Assembly (NCBI GenBank): GCA_947626985.1
Contig: CANQUG010000029.1
Location: 1-45,020 of the forward strand
Length of the DNA: 45,020 bases
DNA from: an uncultured Lachnospiraceae bacterium
GTDB lineage: Bacteria; Bacillota; Clostridia; Lachnospirales; Lachnospiraceae
Direction of reading: 5' to 3'
Both the position numbers and the translations under genes were made by a program. The notes under the pieces are model-generated. The model had not been told where the DNA came from, searched no databases, and saw only the letters and a program-made list of their open reading frames with translations. Positions 33,438-41,162 of the stretch are shown here, piece by piece (the stretch's first letter is position 1; each line of letters begins with the position of its first letter).

Positions 33438-35810
33438 ATGGAGGAGACTGTTTTTTCACAGGAGTATGAGGTAAAGCAGAAGGTAAAAGGAAACAGGTAC
33501 CTGATTATCATCGACGCCGACGGAAAGCTCCGGGAAATTTCCCTGGACTCTTTTCGGAAGGAAAGTCTGCTTTTGGGAAGGGATCCGGGAAAGTGCGAGA
33601 TCGTGATTCCCTTCGCGTGGGTTTCCAGGGTGCATGGAAAGTTTCTCCTTAAAGGAGAAAAGGTTTTCTTTGCGGATGCGGACAGCCTGAACGGCACTAT
33701 TCTGGATGTGGACGGGTACCGCAGGTTTATAAATGGAAACAAAGAATACTGCGAACTGCACAATGGCAATATTCTGCGGATTCAGTCTGAACAGAGCAAT
33801 GCCGGGAATTCTGTGATGCTGCTGTATGTGAACAGAAATGACGCGGGGGTCTGGAGCCGGATCTCTCTGCTGAAAGGGGATGTCACCATAGGACGTGACC
33901 GGAACAGCAGTATTGTATTGTCCCATCCCGGCGTATCCCGCTGTCATGCGATGATAAAGAGGCAGGAGAAGGGATTCGTTCTGATAGATCATAACAGTAT
34001 GAACGGGATACTGGTGAACGGACAGCGAATAGAAAAAATCAGAAGGCTTGAGGAAAAGGATGTTATTCAGATCCTGAACAGTACTCTGATCTATACGGAC
34101 AGTACGATCCTGTATAAAAGCTCTGTCAGAGGAATTCATATCGAGGTGAATGACCTGAACAAATATGTGGGAAAGAATAAAAAGATTCTTGACCGGGTGA
34201 ACTGCAGGATAGAAAGCAATGAATTTGTGGCGGTCATTGGAGGTTCAGGAGCAGGTAAAACCACATTTATGAACGCTGTAAACGGGTTTGACAGAAATGT
34301 CCGGGGGAATATCACCTACAATGGGATCAATCTCAGAAAAAACTTCAGCGAATTAAAAAATCTGATTGGCTATGTGCCTCAGGAAGACATCATATATGAG
34401 AACCTTACCTTGAGAAGTATGCTTTATTTTACTGCGCGGCTCAAGATGCCGAAGGATACGTCGAAGGAGGAGATCAGCGAGAGGATCGACCGGGTTCTGG
34501 ATATGGTGGAGCTGTCGGAGCATCAGGATACCTTTATACGCAAGCTGTCCGGAGGACAGAAAAAACGGGCAAGCATAGCTGTAGAACTGCTGGCGGATCC
34601 CAGCGTATTTTTTCTGGACGAGCCCACCTCCGGTCTGGACCCCGGAACCGAGCAGAAATTAATGATCACGCTGAGTCGTCTGGCCAAAACCCAGGGGAAG
34701 ACCATCGTTATGGTTACTCATACCACGCAGAGCCTTCAGCTGTGCGATAAAGTCATTTTTATGGGTAAGGGCGGGCGTATGTGCTTTTGCGGTACGACAG
34801 AACAGGCAAAAGCTTTTTTTCACACAGAGGATCTGGTGAGCATTTACAACATGATCTTCGAGAATCCGAAGGAATGGGCGGAGAAATACGATCATCTCGC
34901 ATCCCTGGAGGACGAGGGAACGAATCTGAAGATGGATGGCGGCGATGAGAACGACGGGCCGGGGGCGCTTCGCAGACCTGTGAAGCATGTTCTGATCGGG
35001 CAGGTGCCGGTGCTTCTCCTGCGCTATGTGAAATTAATCTGCAACGACTTCCCGAGACTGATGCTGCTATTTCTGCAGCCGGTGGCCATAGCGGTGCTTC
35101 TGGCCATTGTGGCGAATGAGAATGTATTTAAAATATTCGAGGATACCAGGTCTGTTCTGTTTTCCCTCAGCTGTGCTGCCATATGGATCGGGCTTTTTAA
35201 TTCCATTCAGGAAATATGTAAGGAGCGGGCGATTCTGAAAAGGGAGTACATGGGCAATCTGAAACTGCCTTACTACATATTATCCAAATTTATGGTGCAG
35301 ACTGTCATCGGACTTCTGCAGGCATTTTTGATCGTGACGGTATTTACTGTTACTGTGGGCAGTCCGGATAAGGGGATTTTGTCTGCGTCGCCTTTCGGGG
35401 AAATTCTGGTTACTGTGTGGCTGACGATAGAAGCGTCCATGGCTCTGGGATTTGTCATTTCGGCGTTTGTAAAGAGCGGAGATAAAGCCATGACCATTGC
35501 TCCGTTCATTCTTATAGTTCAGCTGCTGTTTTCCGGAATTCTGTTTGAACTGAAGGGCGCAGGGGAATATATCGCTTATATCACCATCAGTAAATGGTCT
35601 GTGGAAAGCCTGGGAAGCACGGCAGATCTGAACAGCCTTCAGCTCCGGATTCAGGAGCAGCTGCCTAATGCGGAACATGAATTTCAGAAAATTTTCGAAC
35701 ACACGCAGGAGCATTTGCTTGGTCACTGGGGAATTCTTGCGGGAATGATGATTGTGTGCGCCGTGGTGTGTACGTTGATACTGAGGTCCCTTTCCAGGGA
35801 TGGAAGATAG
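33438..35810 (+). CDS. FHA-FHA-ABC exporter (ABCG/Rv1747-like)
   Basis: The 790-residue protein has two N-terminal FHA domains (about 40-120, GRDPGKCE, SRVHGKF, LNG; and about 147-225, GRDRNSS, SRCHAMI, MNG). An ABC ATPase follows (about 235-460): Walker A GGSGAGKTT (268-276), signature LSGGQKKR, Walker B FFLDEPTSG and the H-loop VTHT. About six helices (540-785) make an ABC-2 membrane domain. The layout is that of mycobacterial Rv1747, an exporter switched by phosphothreonines that a membrane kinase places on it. Here the sole kinase (22365-25346) is the likely regulator. The exported compound is unknown; a cell-envelope molecule is plausible. Confidence 0.88.
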   Translation: MEETVFSQEYEVKQKVKGNRYLIIIDADGKLREISLDSFRKESLLLGRDPGKCEIVIPFAWVSRVHGKFLLKGEKVFFADADSLNGTILDVDGYRRFINGNKEYCELHNGNILRIQSEQSNAGNSVMLLYVNRNDAGVWSRISLLKGDVTIGRDRNSSIVLSHPGVSRCHAMIKRQEKGFVLIDHNSMNGILVNGQRIEKIRRLEEKDVIQILNSTLIYTDSTILYKSSVRGIHIEVNDLNKYVGKNKKILDRVNCRIESNEFVAVIGGSGAGKTTFMNAVNGFDRNVRGNITYNGINLRKNFSELKNLIGYVPQEDIIYENLTLRSMLYFTARLKMPKDTSKEEISERIDRVLDMVELSEHQDTFIRKLSGGQKKRASIAVELLADPSVFFLDEPTSGLDPGTEQKLMITLSRLAKTQGKTIVMVTHTTQSLQLCDKVIFMGKGGRMCFCGTTEQAKAFFHTEDLVSIYNMIFENPKEWAEKYDHLASLEDEGTNLKMDGGDENDGPGALRRPVKHVLIGQVPVLLLRYVKLICNDFPRLMLLFLQPVAIAVLLAIVANENVFKIFEDTRSVLFSLSCAAIWIGLFNSIQEICKERAILKREYMGNLKLPYYILSKFMVQTVIGLLQAFLIVTVFTVTVGSPDKGILSASPFGEILVTVWLTIEASMALGFVISAFVKSGDKAMTIAPFILIVQLLFSGILFELKGAGEYIAYITISKWSVESLGSTADLNSLQLRIQEQLPNAEHEFQKIFEHTQEHLLGHWGILAGMMIVCAVVCTLILRSLSRDGR

Positions 35811-35902
35811 AAAAACGTTTTTTATGGAAGAAACGGATAAAAGGGTCAGTTAGTGCGGATTTATTGTGATTTGAAATTATGAATGTCAGGAAGGAAAAGA
35901 AA

Positions 35903-37189
35903 ATGAAAGAATATTTTGTAAAAAAGAAAAGTTTTCCGGTATTGTTTTTATGGATTTTTATATTATGTATGCTGGCGTTTCCTGTAAAAGCATCCGCGGC
36001 GGGTACGATTAAGCTGTCTGGAGGCGTCTGCGAAAGCGAGAAGTCGATTTCGTTCAAAGCCAGTCTGAAGGCGCGCACTTCGGGCAGTTTAAATATCTAT
36101 CGCGCCGCAAAGAGGGAGGATCTGAAAAAAGAATCATCCCTGATCAGTACGATTCAATATTCGGACAGCCTTTACTGGAATAAGAGCGAAGACTGGTACT
36201 GGCTGAACCTGGATAGCCGTAAGAATACGGTTCTGGAGCTTTATTCCAAACGGAATAAGCTATCCGGAAATGTAACCTTCTATGAAGGCCAGCTGCAGGA
36301 AAATACCATATATTATTATCAGATTGTGGATAAAAAGAAAAACGGAACCGTCCGCGCCAGATCAAACGTTTTGAAAATAGAGACGGTTCTGGATCCCGCC
36401 AGACTTGTAATGTGCTATGCCAAAACAAATTCATCTGTTGCGCTTTCCTGGACAAAGAATGCAAAGGCAAGCGGATATCTTATATATCGGAAAAGCGGGA
36501 GTCAGTGGAGTCTTGTAAAAAATATTACATCAGGAACAGTAACCAGTTATACAGATGCGACAGCGAAATCAGGAAGTACTTATTATTACAGAATCAGAGT
36601 ATACTGCAGGTCCGGAGGAGTAACCCATTATGGAAAATATGGGGAGACTCGTAAAGTTGTGATGAAGAGTCCGACTGTGAAGGGCACTTACGTTCCGGGG
36701 AGCGTTTATGGCCCGTCGCTGAATTCTGCGAAGCTTTTGGAAGTCCGTCGTGTGGTTCAGGGTTTTAAAGATGCATTTATCACTGAAAAAATGAGCGATT
36801 ACGAAAAAGTATACAATGCTTTCGGATATTTGCGGACAAACTGCAGCTATGCTTACCGGGGATGGCAGTACAATTCTGCCAATACCGCATGGGGCGCTTT
36901 AGTGTATGGAGAAGCACAGTGCTCCGGCTATGCAAGGGCGATGAAGGCCCTGTGTGACGCGATGGATGTCCCCTGTTACTATGTTCATGCTAATTCCAGC
37001 GCATCCAATCCAAGCCATCAGTGGAATTTTGTGAAAGTACAGGGAAAATGGTATATCGTGGATGCCCAGTCAGGAATGTTTCTTTTTGGTTCGAAGTCGT
37101 ATCAGAATATGGCAGGAATGCGCTGGGATTCGTCAGGTTTTCCTGCGATTAGTGAGGAAAACCATCCGAAAGCATGGATTTACTTTTAA
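35903..37189 (+). CDS. Secreted transglutaminase-like cysteine enzyme with Fn3-like repeats
   Basis: ATG 35903 has AGGAAGG 8 nt upstream and gives 428 residues; the ATG at 35879 has no ribosome site. A signal peptide (1-33) leads into two Fn3-like beta domains (about 35-150 and 160-255). The C-terminal transglutaminase-like domain has Cys340 (AQCSGYARAMKAL), His372 (SHQWNFV) and Asp387 (YIVDA), the family's triad. Many bacterial members are proteases or amidases rather than true cross-linkers. It probably acts on wall or surface proteins, perhaps the large acidic protein of this locus. Confidence 0.82.
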   Translation: MKEYFVKKKSFPVLFLWIFILCMLAFPVKASAAGTIKLSGGVCESEKSISFKASLKARTSGSLNIYRAAKREDLKKESSLISTIQYSDSLYWNKSEDWYWLNLDSRKNTVLELYSKRNKLSGNVTFYEGQLQENTIYYYQIVDKKKNGTVRARSNVLKIETVLDPARLVMCYAKTNSSVALSWTKNAKASGYLIYRKSGSQWSLVKNITSGTVTSYTDATAKSGSTYYYRIRVYCRSGGVTHYGKYGETRKVVMKSPTVKGTYVPGSVYGPSLNSAKLLEVRRVVQGFKDAFITEKMSDYEKVYNAFGYLRTNCSYAYRGWQYNSANTAWGALVYGEAQCSGYARAMKALCDAMDVPCYYVHANSSASNPSHQWNFVKVQGKWYIVDAQSGMFLFGSKSYQNMAGMRWDSSGFPAISEENHPKAWIYF

Positions 37190-37229
37190 AAAACGTGCCT
37201 CACAAAGCCGGTATGAAGTGGCATGTTTT
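37190..37229 (+). terminator. Intrinsic terminator after the transglutaminase gene
   Basis: AAAACGTGCC (37190-37199) pairs with GGCATGTTTT (37220-37229) around a 20-nt loop; the last T run gives the terminator tail. Confidence 0.6.
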
Positions 37230-37341
37230 CAATATCCGAAACGGCAGGCTGTTAACAGTAAACGCAATTATGAGGAGCTTTACTCGTGGAATTATGGGTA
37301 AAGGATTTAAAACAGGTTAGATATCCCTGAAAATGTCTGTG

Positions 37342-37411
37342 GTGCATTTCATCTTTAAAAACGTGCATTTGGTCAGAATTTACCCTGCGGAGCGAAGAAA
37401 AAGTGTATGAT
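37342..37411 (+). promoter_or_regulatory. LytTR operator and promoter of the subtilase gene
   Basis: GTGCATTTC (37342-37350) and GTGCATTTG (37363-37371) are direct repeats exactly 21 bp apart. A 33-bp block here matches that at 12793-12825 at 28 positions. A -10-like TATGAT at 37406-37411 lies 43 bp after the second repeat starts (42 bp in the other promoter), again with no -35. The leader is about 34 nt. Between the terminator at 37190-37229 and this site nothing else is seen. Confidence 0.78.
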
Positions 37412-37451
37412 TCAGTAAAAGTAAAGAAACTCATACGAGGAGGGTATTATT

Positions 37452-39572
37452 ATGAAAAAGATGCGCAGAATCCTGATCTTTTTGCTGCTGCTGACGATCC
37501 TGATCCAGCCGTATAAGACTCTGAATGTATATGCGGCAAAGTCCGGGCCGACGGTCAAAACGGAAATGAGCTTTGAAGCGTTTGCGAAGGCAATCTGTGA
37601 GCTGATAAAAAAATATAATATTGATCTGGGCAATATAGGAGATATTACCGACAGATTTTTTTCAAAAAGACTGATCGTAAAGCTGAAAAACAGCAATCTC
37701 TCTTTTGACAAATATCATCCCCTGGCCGTAGTGAAGGGACCTCAGAATTTATGCGTGCTTCAGTTTTCTACAAAGGAAGAGGCGAAAAGCGCTCTGCAGA
37801 AACTGTCAAAATCTTCTGCGGTGAAGTTTGTAGAGGCGGACGGCGTCTTTTCAACAAACAGTGTTTCGTCAGAGGCCTCTCAGCATAAGTCCTGGGGCGT
37901 GGCAAAAATGAATGCGGACAGTTATGCAAATTATGTGTCTTCTGTGACAAAGCAGAGTATAAAAGTGGCGGTAGTGGATACCGGGGTTTCCAGTCATTCC
38001 TTTCTCAGCGGCAGAATAGCGGATGGAGGATATGACTTTGTGGGACTGGATTCGTCCCCTTCTGATCTGAACGGACACGGGACCCATGTGGCGGGAACGA
38101 TTGTGGACTGTACGCCGGGATTAAATGTAAAAATACTGCCGGTTCGCGTTCTGGATCAATATGGAAGCGGTTATAATTCAGTGGTGGCGTCCGGTATCCG
38201 TTATGCGGCCGATCACGGCGCGAAGGTGATCAATCTCAGTCTTGGGGGAAGCGAAAGCAGCCTGGTGGATGAGATGATTACATATGCGGTGAATAAAGGT
38301 TCGACAGTAGTGGTCGCCGCCGGAAATGAAGGCTCCAGTACCAGCCGCTATTGTCCGTCCCACCTGAAAAGCGCCATTGTTGTGGGGGCTGTGGACAGTC
38401 AGAACAAAAAGGCATATTTTTCCAATACCGGAAGCTCTCTGGATGTGGTAGCTCCGGGAGTAGATATTACGAGCTGCGTGCCGGGAGGCGGATATGCGAC
38501 TTACAGCGGCACTTCCATGGCCGCTCCTCATGTGTCGGCTGTGGCGGCTATGTTCCAGCTGGTTTATCCCGGTAAAACACCTTCCCAGATTGAGCAGCTG
38601 ATTAAGGCAAATACAAAGGATCTGGGCGTTTCCGGATGGGATTCCTCCTACGGGAACGGTATTCCCAGTCTTGCCTCCGGGAATACGCCGCAGAAGGTGA
38701 CCCTGAATAAAACCTCCGCTGCTCTGAAAGCAGGAAATGCCGTGACGCTGAAAGCTTCCGTGCTGCCGGCGGATGCAGATCAGGCCGTGACCTGGGAAAG
38801 CAGCAATACGGCGATTGCGGCGGTAGCGAATGGCAAAGTGGAGGCAAAGGCGCCGGGGACGGTCAGCATCACGGCGAAGACGAGCAACGGAAAAACGGCC
38901 GTATGCAAAGTTACAGTAACAAAGAAGACGGTAAAGCCCCAGGGGATCACACTGGACAGAGAGAGCGCGGCGATTGCCGCGGGGGAAAACCTGACGCTGT
39001 CCGCGACGATTACTCCTGCTGATGCCTCTAATAAGTCTGTTGCGTGGAGCAGCAGCAATCCTGCGATCGCTTCCGTGCAGAAGGGAAATGTAACAGGAAA
39101 CGCTCCTGGTACGGCCACCATTACCGCAAAAACAGGAAACGGGAAAACCGCGAAATGCGTCGTTACGGTAAAAGCCGCGTCAGTTTCCATAAAACTGGAT
39201 AAAGATTATTATACCTGCAAATCGGGAGAAAAACTGCAGATCAGAGCAGAGATCATTTTGCCGGAGAAGCCTGTCGTGAATCAGAGAAAGTATGTTCTGT
39301 ATATAGCGAATATGGGCTATGGATGGAAGGAACTGGGTTCCTACAATATCTGCGGCGCTCAGAGCTGTCTGGAACCGAGAAATCCCGGCGTAACGGAAAT
39401 TACTTCCTGTAATGTACAGGGGAATAAATTAATCGTGCATGCCGCAATTGATACGCGCGGCATGAAGGCCAGCGCGATTGTCCGATTATGTAAATTTGCC
39501 ATTTTCCCGTATGATGATTTTAACGCAGGAAAAAGCCTGCATGATGAAATATTCTTTTTGAAGATACAGTGA
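37452..39572 (+). CDS. Secreted subtilisin-like protease with Big2 domains
   Basis: The 706-residue protein has a signal peptide (1-32), an inhibitor-type propeptide (about 70-135) and an S8 catalytic domain (about 150-410) with Asp176 (VVDTG), His209 (GHGTHVAG), the oxyanion Asn of AAGNEG and Ser355 (GTSMAAPH). Two Big2/Ig-like domains (about 415-500 and 505-585) and a beta-rich end of about 120 residues follow. All catalytic residues are intact. It has no C-terminal membrane anchor, unlike mycosin MycP of ESX systems, so any likeness in role is only functional. It is controlled by a LytTR site shared with the WXG100 operon, which suggests it processes secreted or surface proteins of this locus. 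Confidence 0.9.
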   Translation: MKKMRRILIFLLLLTILIQPYKTLNVYAAKSGPTVKTEMSFEAFAKAICELIKKYNIDLGNIGDITDRFFSKRLIVKLKNSNLSFDKYHPLAVVKGPQNLCVLQFSTKEEAKSALQKLSKSSAVKFVEADGVFSTNSVSSEASQHKSWGVAKMNADSYANYVSSVTKQSIKVAVVDTGVSSHSFLSGRIADGGYDFVGLDSSPSDLNGHGTHVAGTIVDCTPGLNVKILPVRVLDQYGSGYNSVVASGIRYAADHGAKVINLSLGGSESSLVDEMITYAVNKGSTVVVAAGNEGSSTSRYCPSHLKSAIVVGAVDSQNKKAYFSNTGSSLDVVAPGVDITSCVPGGGYATYSGTSMAAPHVSAVAAMFQLVYPGKTPSQIEQLIKANTKDLGVSGWDSSYGNGIPSLASGNTPQKVTLNKTSAALKAGNAVTLKASVLPADADQAVTWESSNTAIAAVANGKVEAKAPGTVSITAKTSNGKTAVCKVTVTKKTVKPQGITLDRESAAIAAGENLTLSATITPADASNKSVAWSSSNPAIASVQKGNVTGNAPGTATITAKTGNGKTAKCVVTVKAASVSIKLDKDYYTCKSGEKLQIRAEIILPEKPVVNQRKYVLYIANMGYGWKELGSYNICGAQSCLEPRNPGVTEITSCNVQGNKLIVHAAIDTRGMKASAIVRLCKFAIFPYDDFNAGKSLHDEIFFLKIQ

Positions 39573-39626
39573 CGGGCGCAGGGTCTTCAGCTGAAATTAA
39601 AAATAGAGAGTCAGGGTGATAGAGGG

Positions 39627-40364
39627 ATGAACATTATTACCATTGCTGTCTGTGACAGAAATGAACATGAGGCCGGTACGCTGCAGAAACATCTGGAACA
39701 GCTGATTCCCGGAGCGGACGTCCGGATTTTCGATAAGTCCGAGGCCCTGCTTCGGACGATTCAGAAAGAGAGGAATCCTTATAAGCTGATATTCCTCAGG
39801 ATGGAATCCATGGGGATGAATGGGATTGAGACTGCCAGGGAGATCAGGAAGAGCGACATATATGTTCCGCTGATTATCCTGTGCGGCAGCGAGAAGTATT
39901 ACAAAGAAGCATTTGAAGTATTTGCCTGGCAGTATCTGTTGACTCCGGTAAATATAAAGGAATTGGAGCGGGCGATTTCTCCGCTGAAATATCTCTGGGG
40001 AAGTCTGGAGGAACGGATGCTGTATTATCGTTACCGTTCAAGGATTTACACTCTTCCTCACAACAAGGTTCAGTATATTTCCAGCAATCTTCATACCGTA
40101 AATTTTCATCTGAATGACGGAACGGTGATTCATTGCAGAGGAAAGCTTGTGGAATTCGAAGAGCAGCTGGAGGGCAGCTCCTTTCTCAGGTGCCATCAAA
40201 GCTTTTTTGTAAATATGGACGCCGTTACCTCCATGAAGCTTGACAGTTTCAGCGTGAAGGGAGCGATTGTTCCCATATCCCGCTCACGTATAAGGGAGGT
40301 TCAGGAAAAATATTCGGAATATTTAAAGAAAAGAGGAAAAAAGGATATTACGGTTTCCCTGTGA
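39627..40364 (+). CDS. LytTR regulator with phospho-acceptor replaced by Arg
   Basis: This 245-residue protein has a receiver-like domain (1-120) and a LytTR domain (about 133-235; IYTLPHNKVQYISS, FLRCHQSFFVNMDAV, PISRSRI). The receiver's strand 3 reads LIFLRMES, placing Arg58 where the phosphorylated Asp should be, while Asp10, the GMNG turn and a C-terminal TPV are kept. It probably acts without a histidine kinase, or responds to another signal. It lies 54 bp after the subtilase gene, probably in the same unit, so it may activate its own operon through the operator at 37342. Confidence 0.88.
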   Translation: MNIITIAVCDRNEHEAGTLQKHLEQLIPGADVRIFDKSEALLRTIQKERNPYKLIFLRMESMGMNGIETAREIRKSDIYVPLIILCGSEKYYKEAFEVFAWQYLLTPVNIKELERAISPLKYLWGSLEERMLYYRYRSRIYTLPHNKVQYISSNLHTVNFHLNDGTVIHCRGKLVEFEEQLEGSSFLRCHQSFFVNMDAVTSMKLDSFSVKGAIVPISRSRIREVQEKYSEYLKKRGKKDITVSL

Positions 40365-40378
40365 AATGGAGCGTACAA

Positions 40379-40436
40379 ACATCATTCCGGCTGTTATAAA
40401 ATTTTTGACATCATTCCTGCTGTATGTTAAAATTTA
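40379..40436 (+). promoter_or_regulatory. Promoter inside a tandem 29-bp repeat
   Basis: TTGACA (40405-40410), a 17-bp spacer and TAAAAT (40428-40433) form a near-perfect sigma-70 promoter for the sugar genes. It lies in two direct repeats of about 29 bp that begin ACATCATTCC at 40379 and 40408. The upstream copy has no clean -35, so it may be an operator repeat or a leftover of duplication. Confidence 0.75.
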
Positions 40437-40503
40437 CAAAAAGAAAGCGGTTTTTCTTATTGGACTGCTGCAGATCCGACAACGTTGAACAGGAGGAAAT
40501 GAG

Positions 40504-41151
40504 ATGAAATATCAGGGATTTATTTTTGATCTGGATGGTGTGATCGTGTTTACGGATAAGTTCCACTATCAGGCGTGGAAAAAGATGGCGGACGGTATGG
40601 GAATCTATTTTGATGAAGTTATCAATAATCGTCTGAGAGGCGTCAGCCGCGCGGAGAGCCTGGAGATCATTCTGGAGCGGTATGAGGGCGAACCTCTTTC
40701 CGCGGAGAAAAAGGCGGAGCTGATGGAGAGCAAGAATACCATGTACCGTGAACTTCTTGCCACCATGACGCCGGCGGATGTGGCGGATGATGTGCGTTCC
40801 GCCCTGAAGAAGATGAGAGAGGCGGGACTGAAGCTTGCCATCGGTTCCTCCAGCAAAAACGCGAAATTTATTCTGGAGAGAGTGGATCTGATGGATGCCT
40901 TTGACGCAATTTCAGACGGAACGAACATTACTCACTCCAAACCCCATCCGGAGGTGTTCCAGAAGGCGGGAGAATTCCTGGGACTGGACAGCAGCCAGTG
41001 TGTGGTGGTGGAGGATGCGTACGCGGGCATCGATGCGGCCAAGGCGGCTCACATGACGGCTGTGGGCATCGGAGATGCTTCCGGATACGATAAGGCGGAC
41101 TATAAGATTCAGAACTTTGTGGAGCTTCTGAAAATCGCAGGTATTGAATAA
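40504..41151 (+). CDS. pgmB: Beta-phosphoglucomutase
   Basis: The 215-residue HAD enzyme converts beta-glucose 1-phosphate to glucose 6-phosphate through a phospho-aspartate. The nucleophile and general acid are Asp9 and Asp11 (FDLDGV); the cap has the hinge and helix pattern of the family. GSSSKN, KPHPEVF and VVEDAYAGIDAA supply the rest of the active site. In Firmicutes its substrate usually comes from a disaccharide phosphorylase, none of which is seen here. It is 11 bp ahead of the GH3 gene and shares the promoter at 40405-40433. Confidence 0.9.
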   Translation: MKYQGFIFDLDGVIVFTDKFHYQAWKKMADGMGIYFDEVINNRLRGVSRAESLEIILERYEGEPLSAEKKAELMESKNTMYRELLATMTPADVADDVRSALKKMREAGLKLAIGSSSKNAKFILERVDLMDAFDAISDGTNITHSKPHPEVFQKAGEFLGLDSSQCVVVEDAYAGIDAAKAAHMTAVGIGDASGYDKADYKIQNFVELLKIAGIE

Positions 41152-41162
41152 CAGGAGGAAGC

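Noticed and set aside
37190-37199. AAAACGTGCC as another LytTR half-site
   Set aside because: It forms the 5' arm of a terminator hairpin and has no partner 21 bp away.
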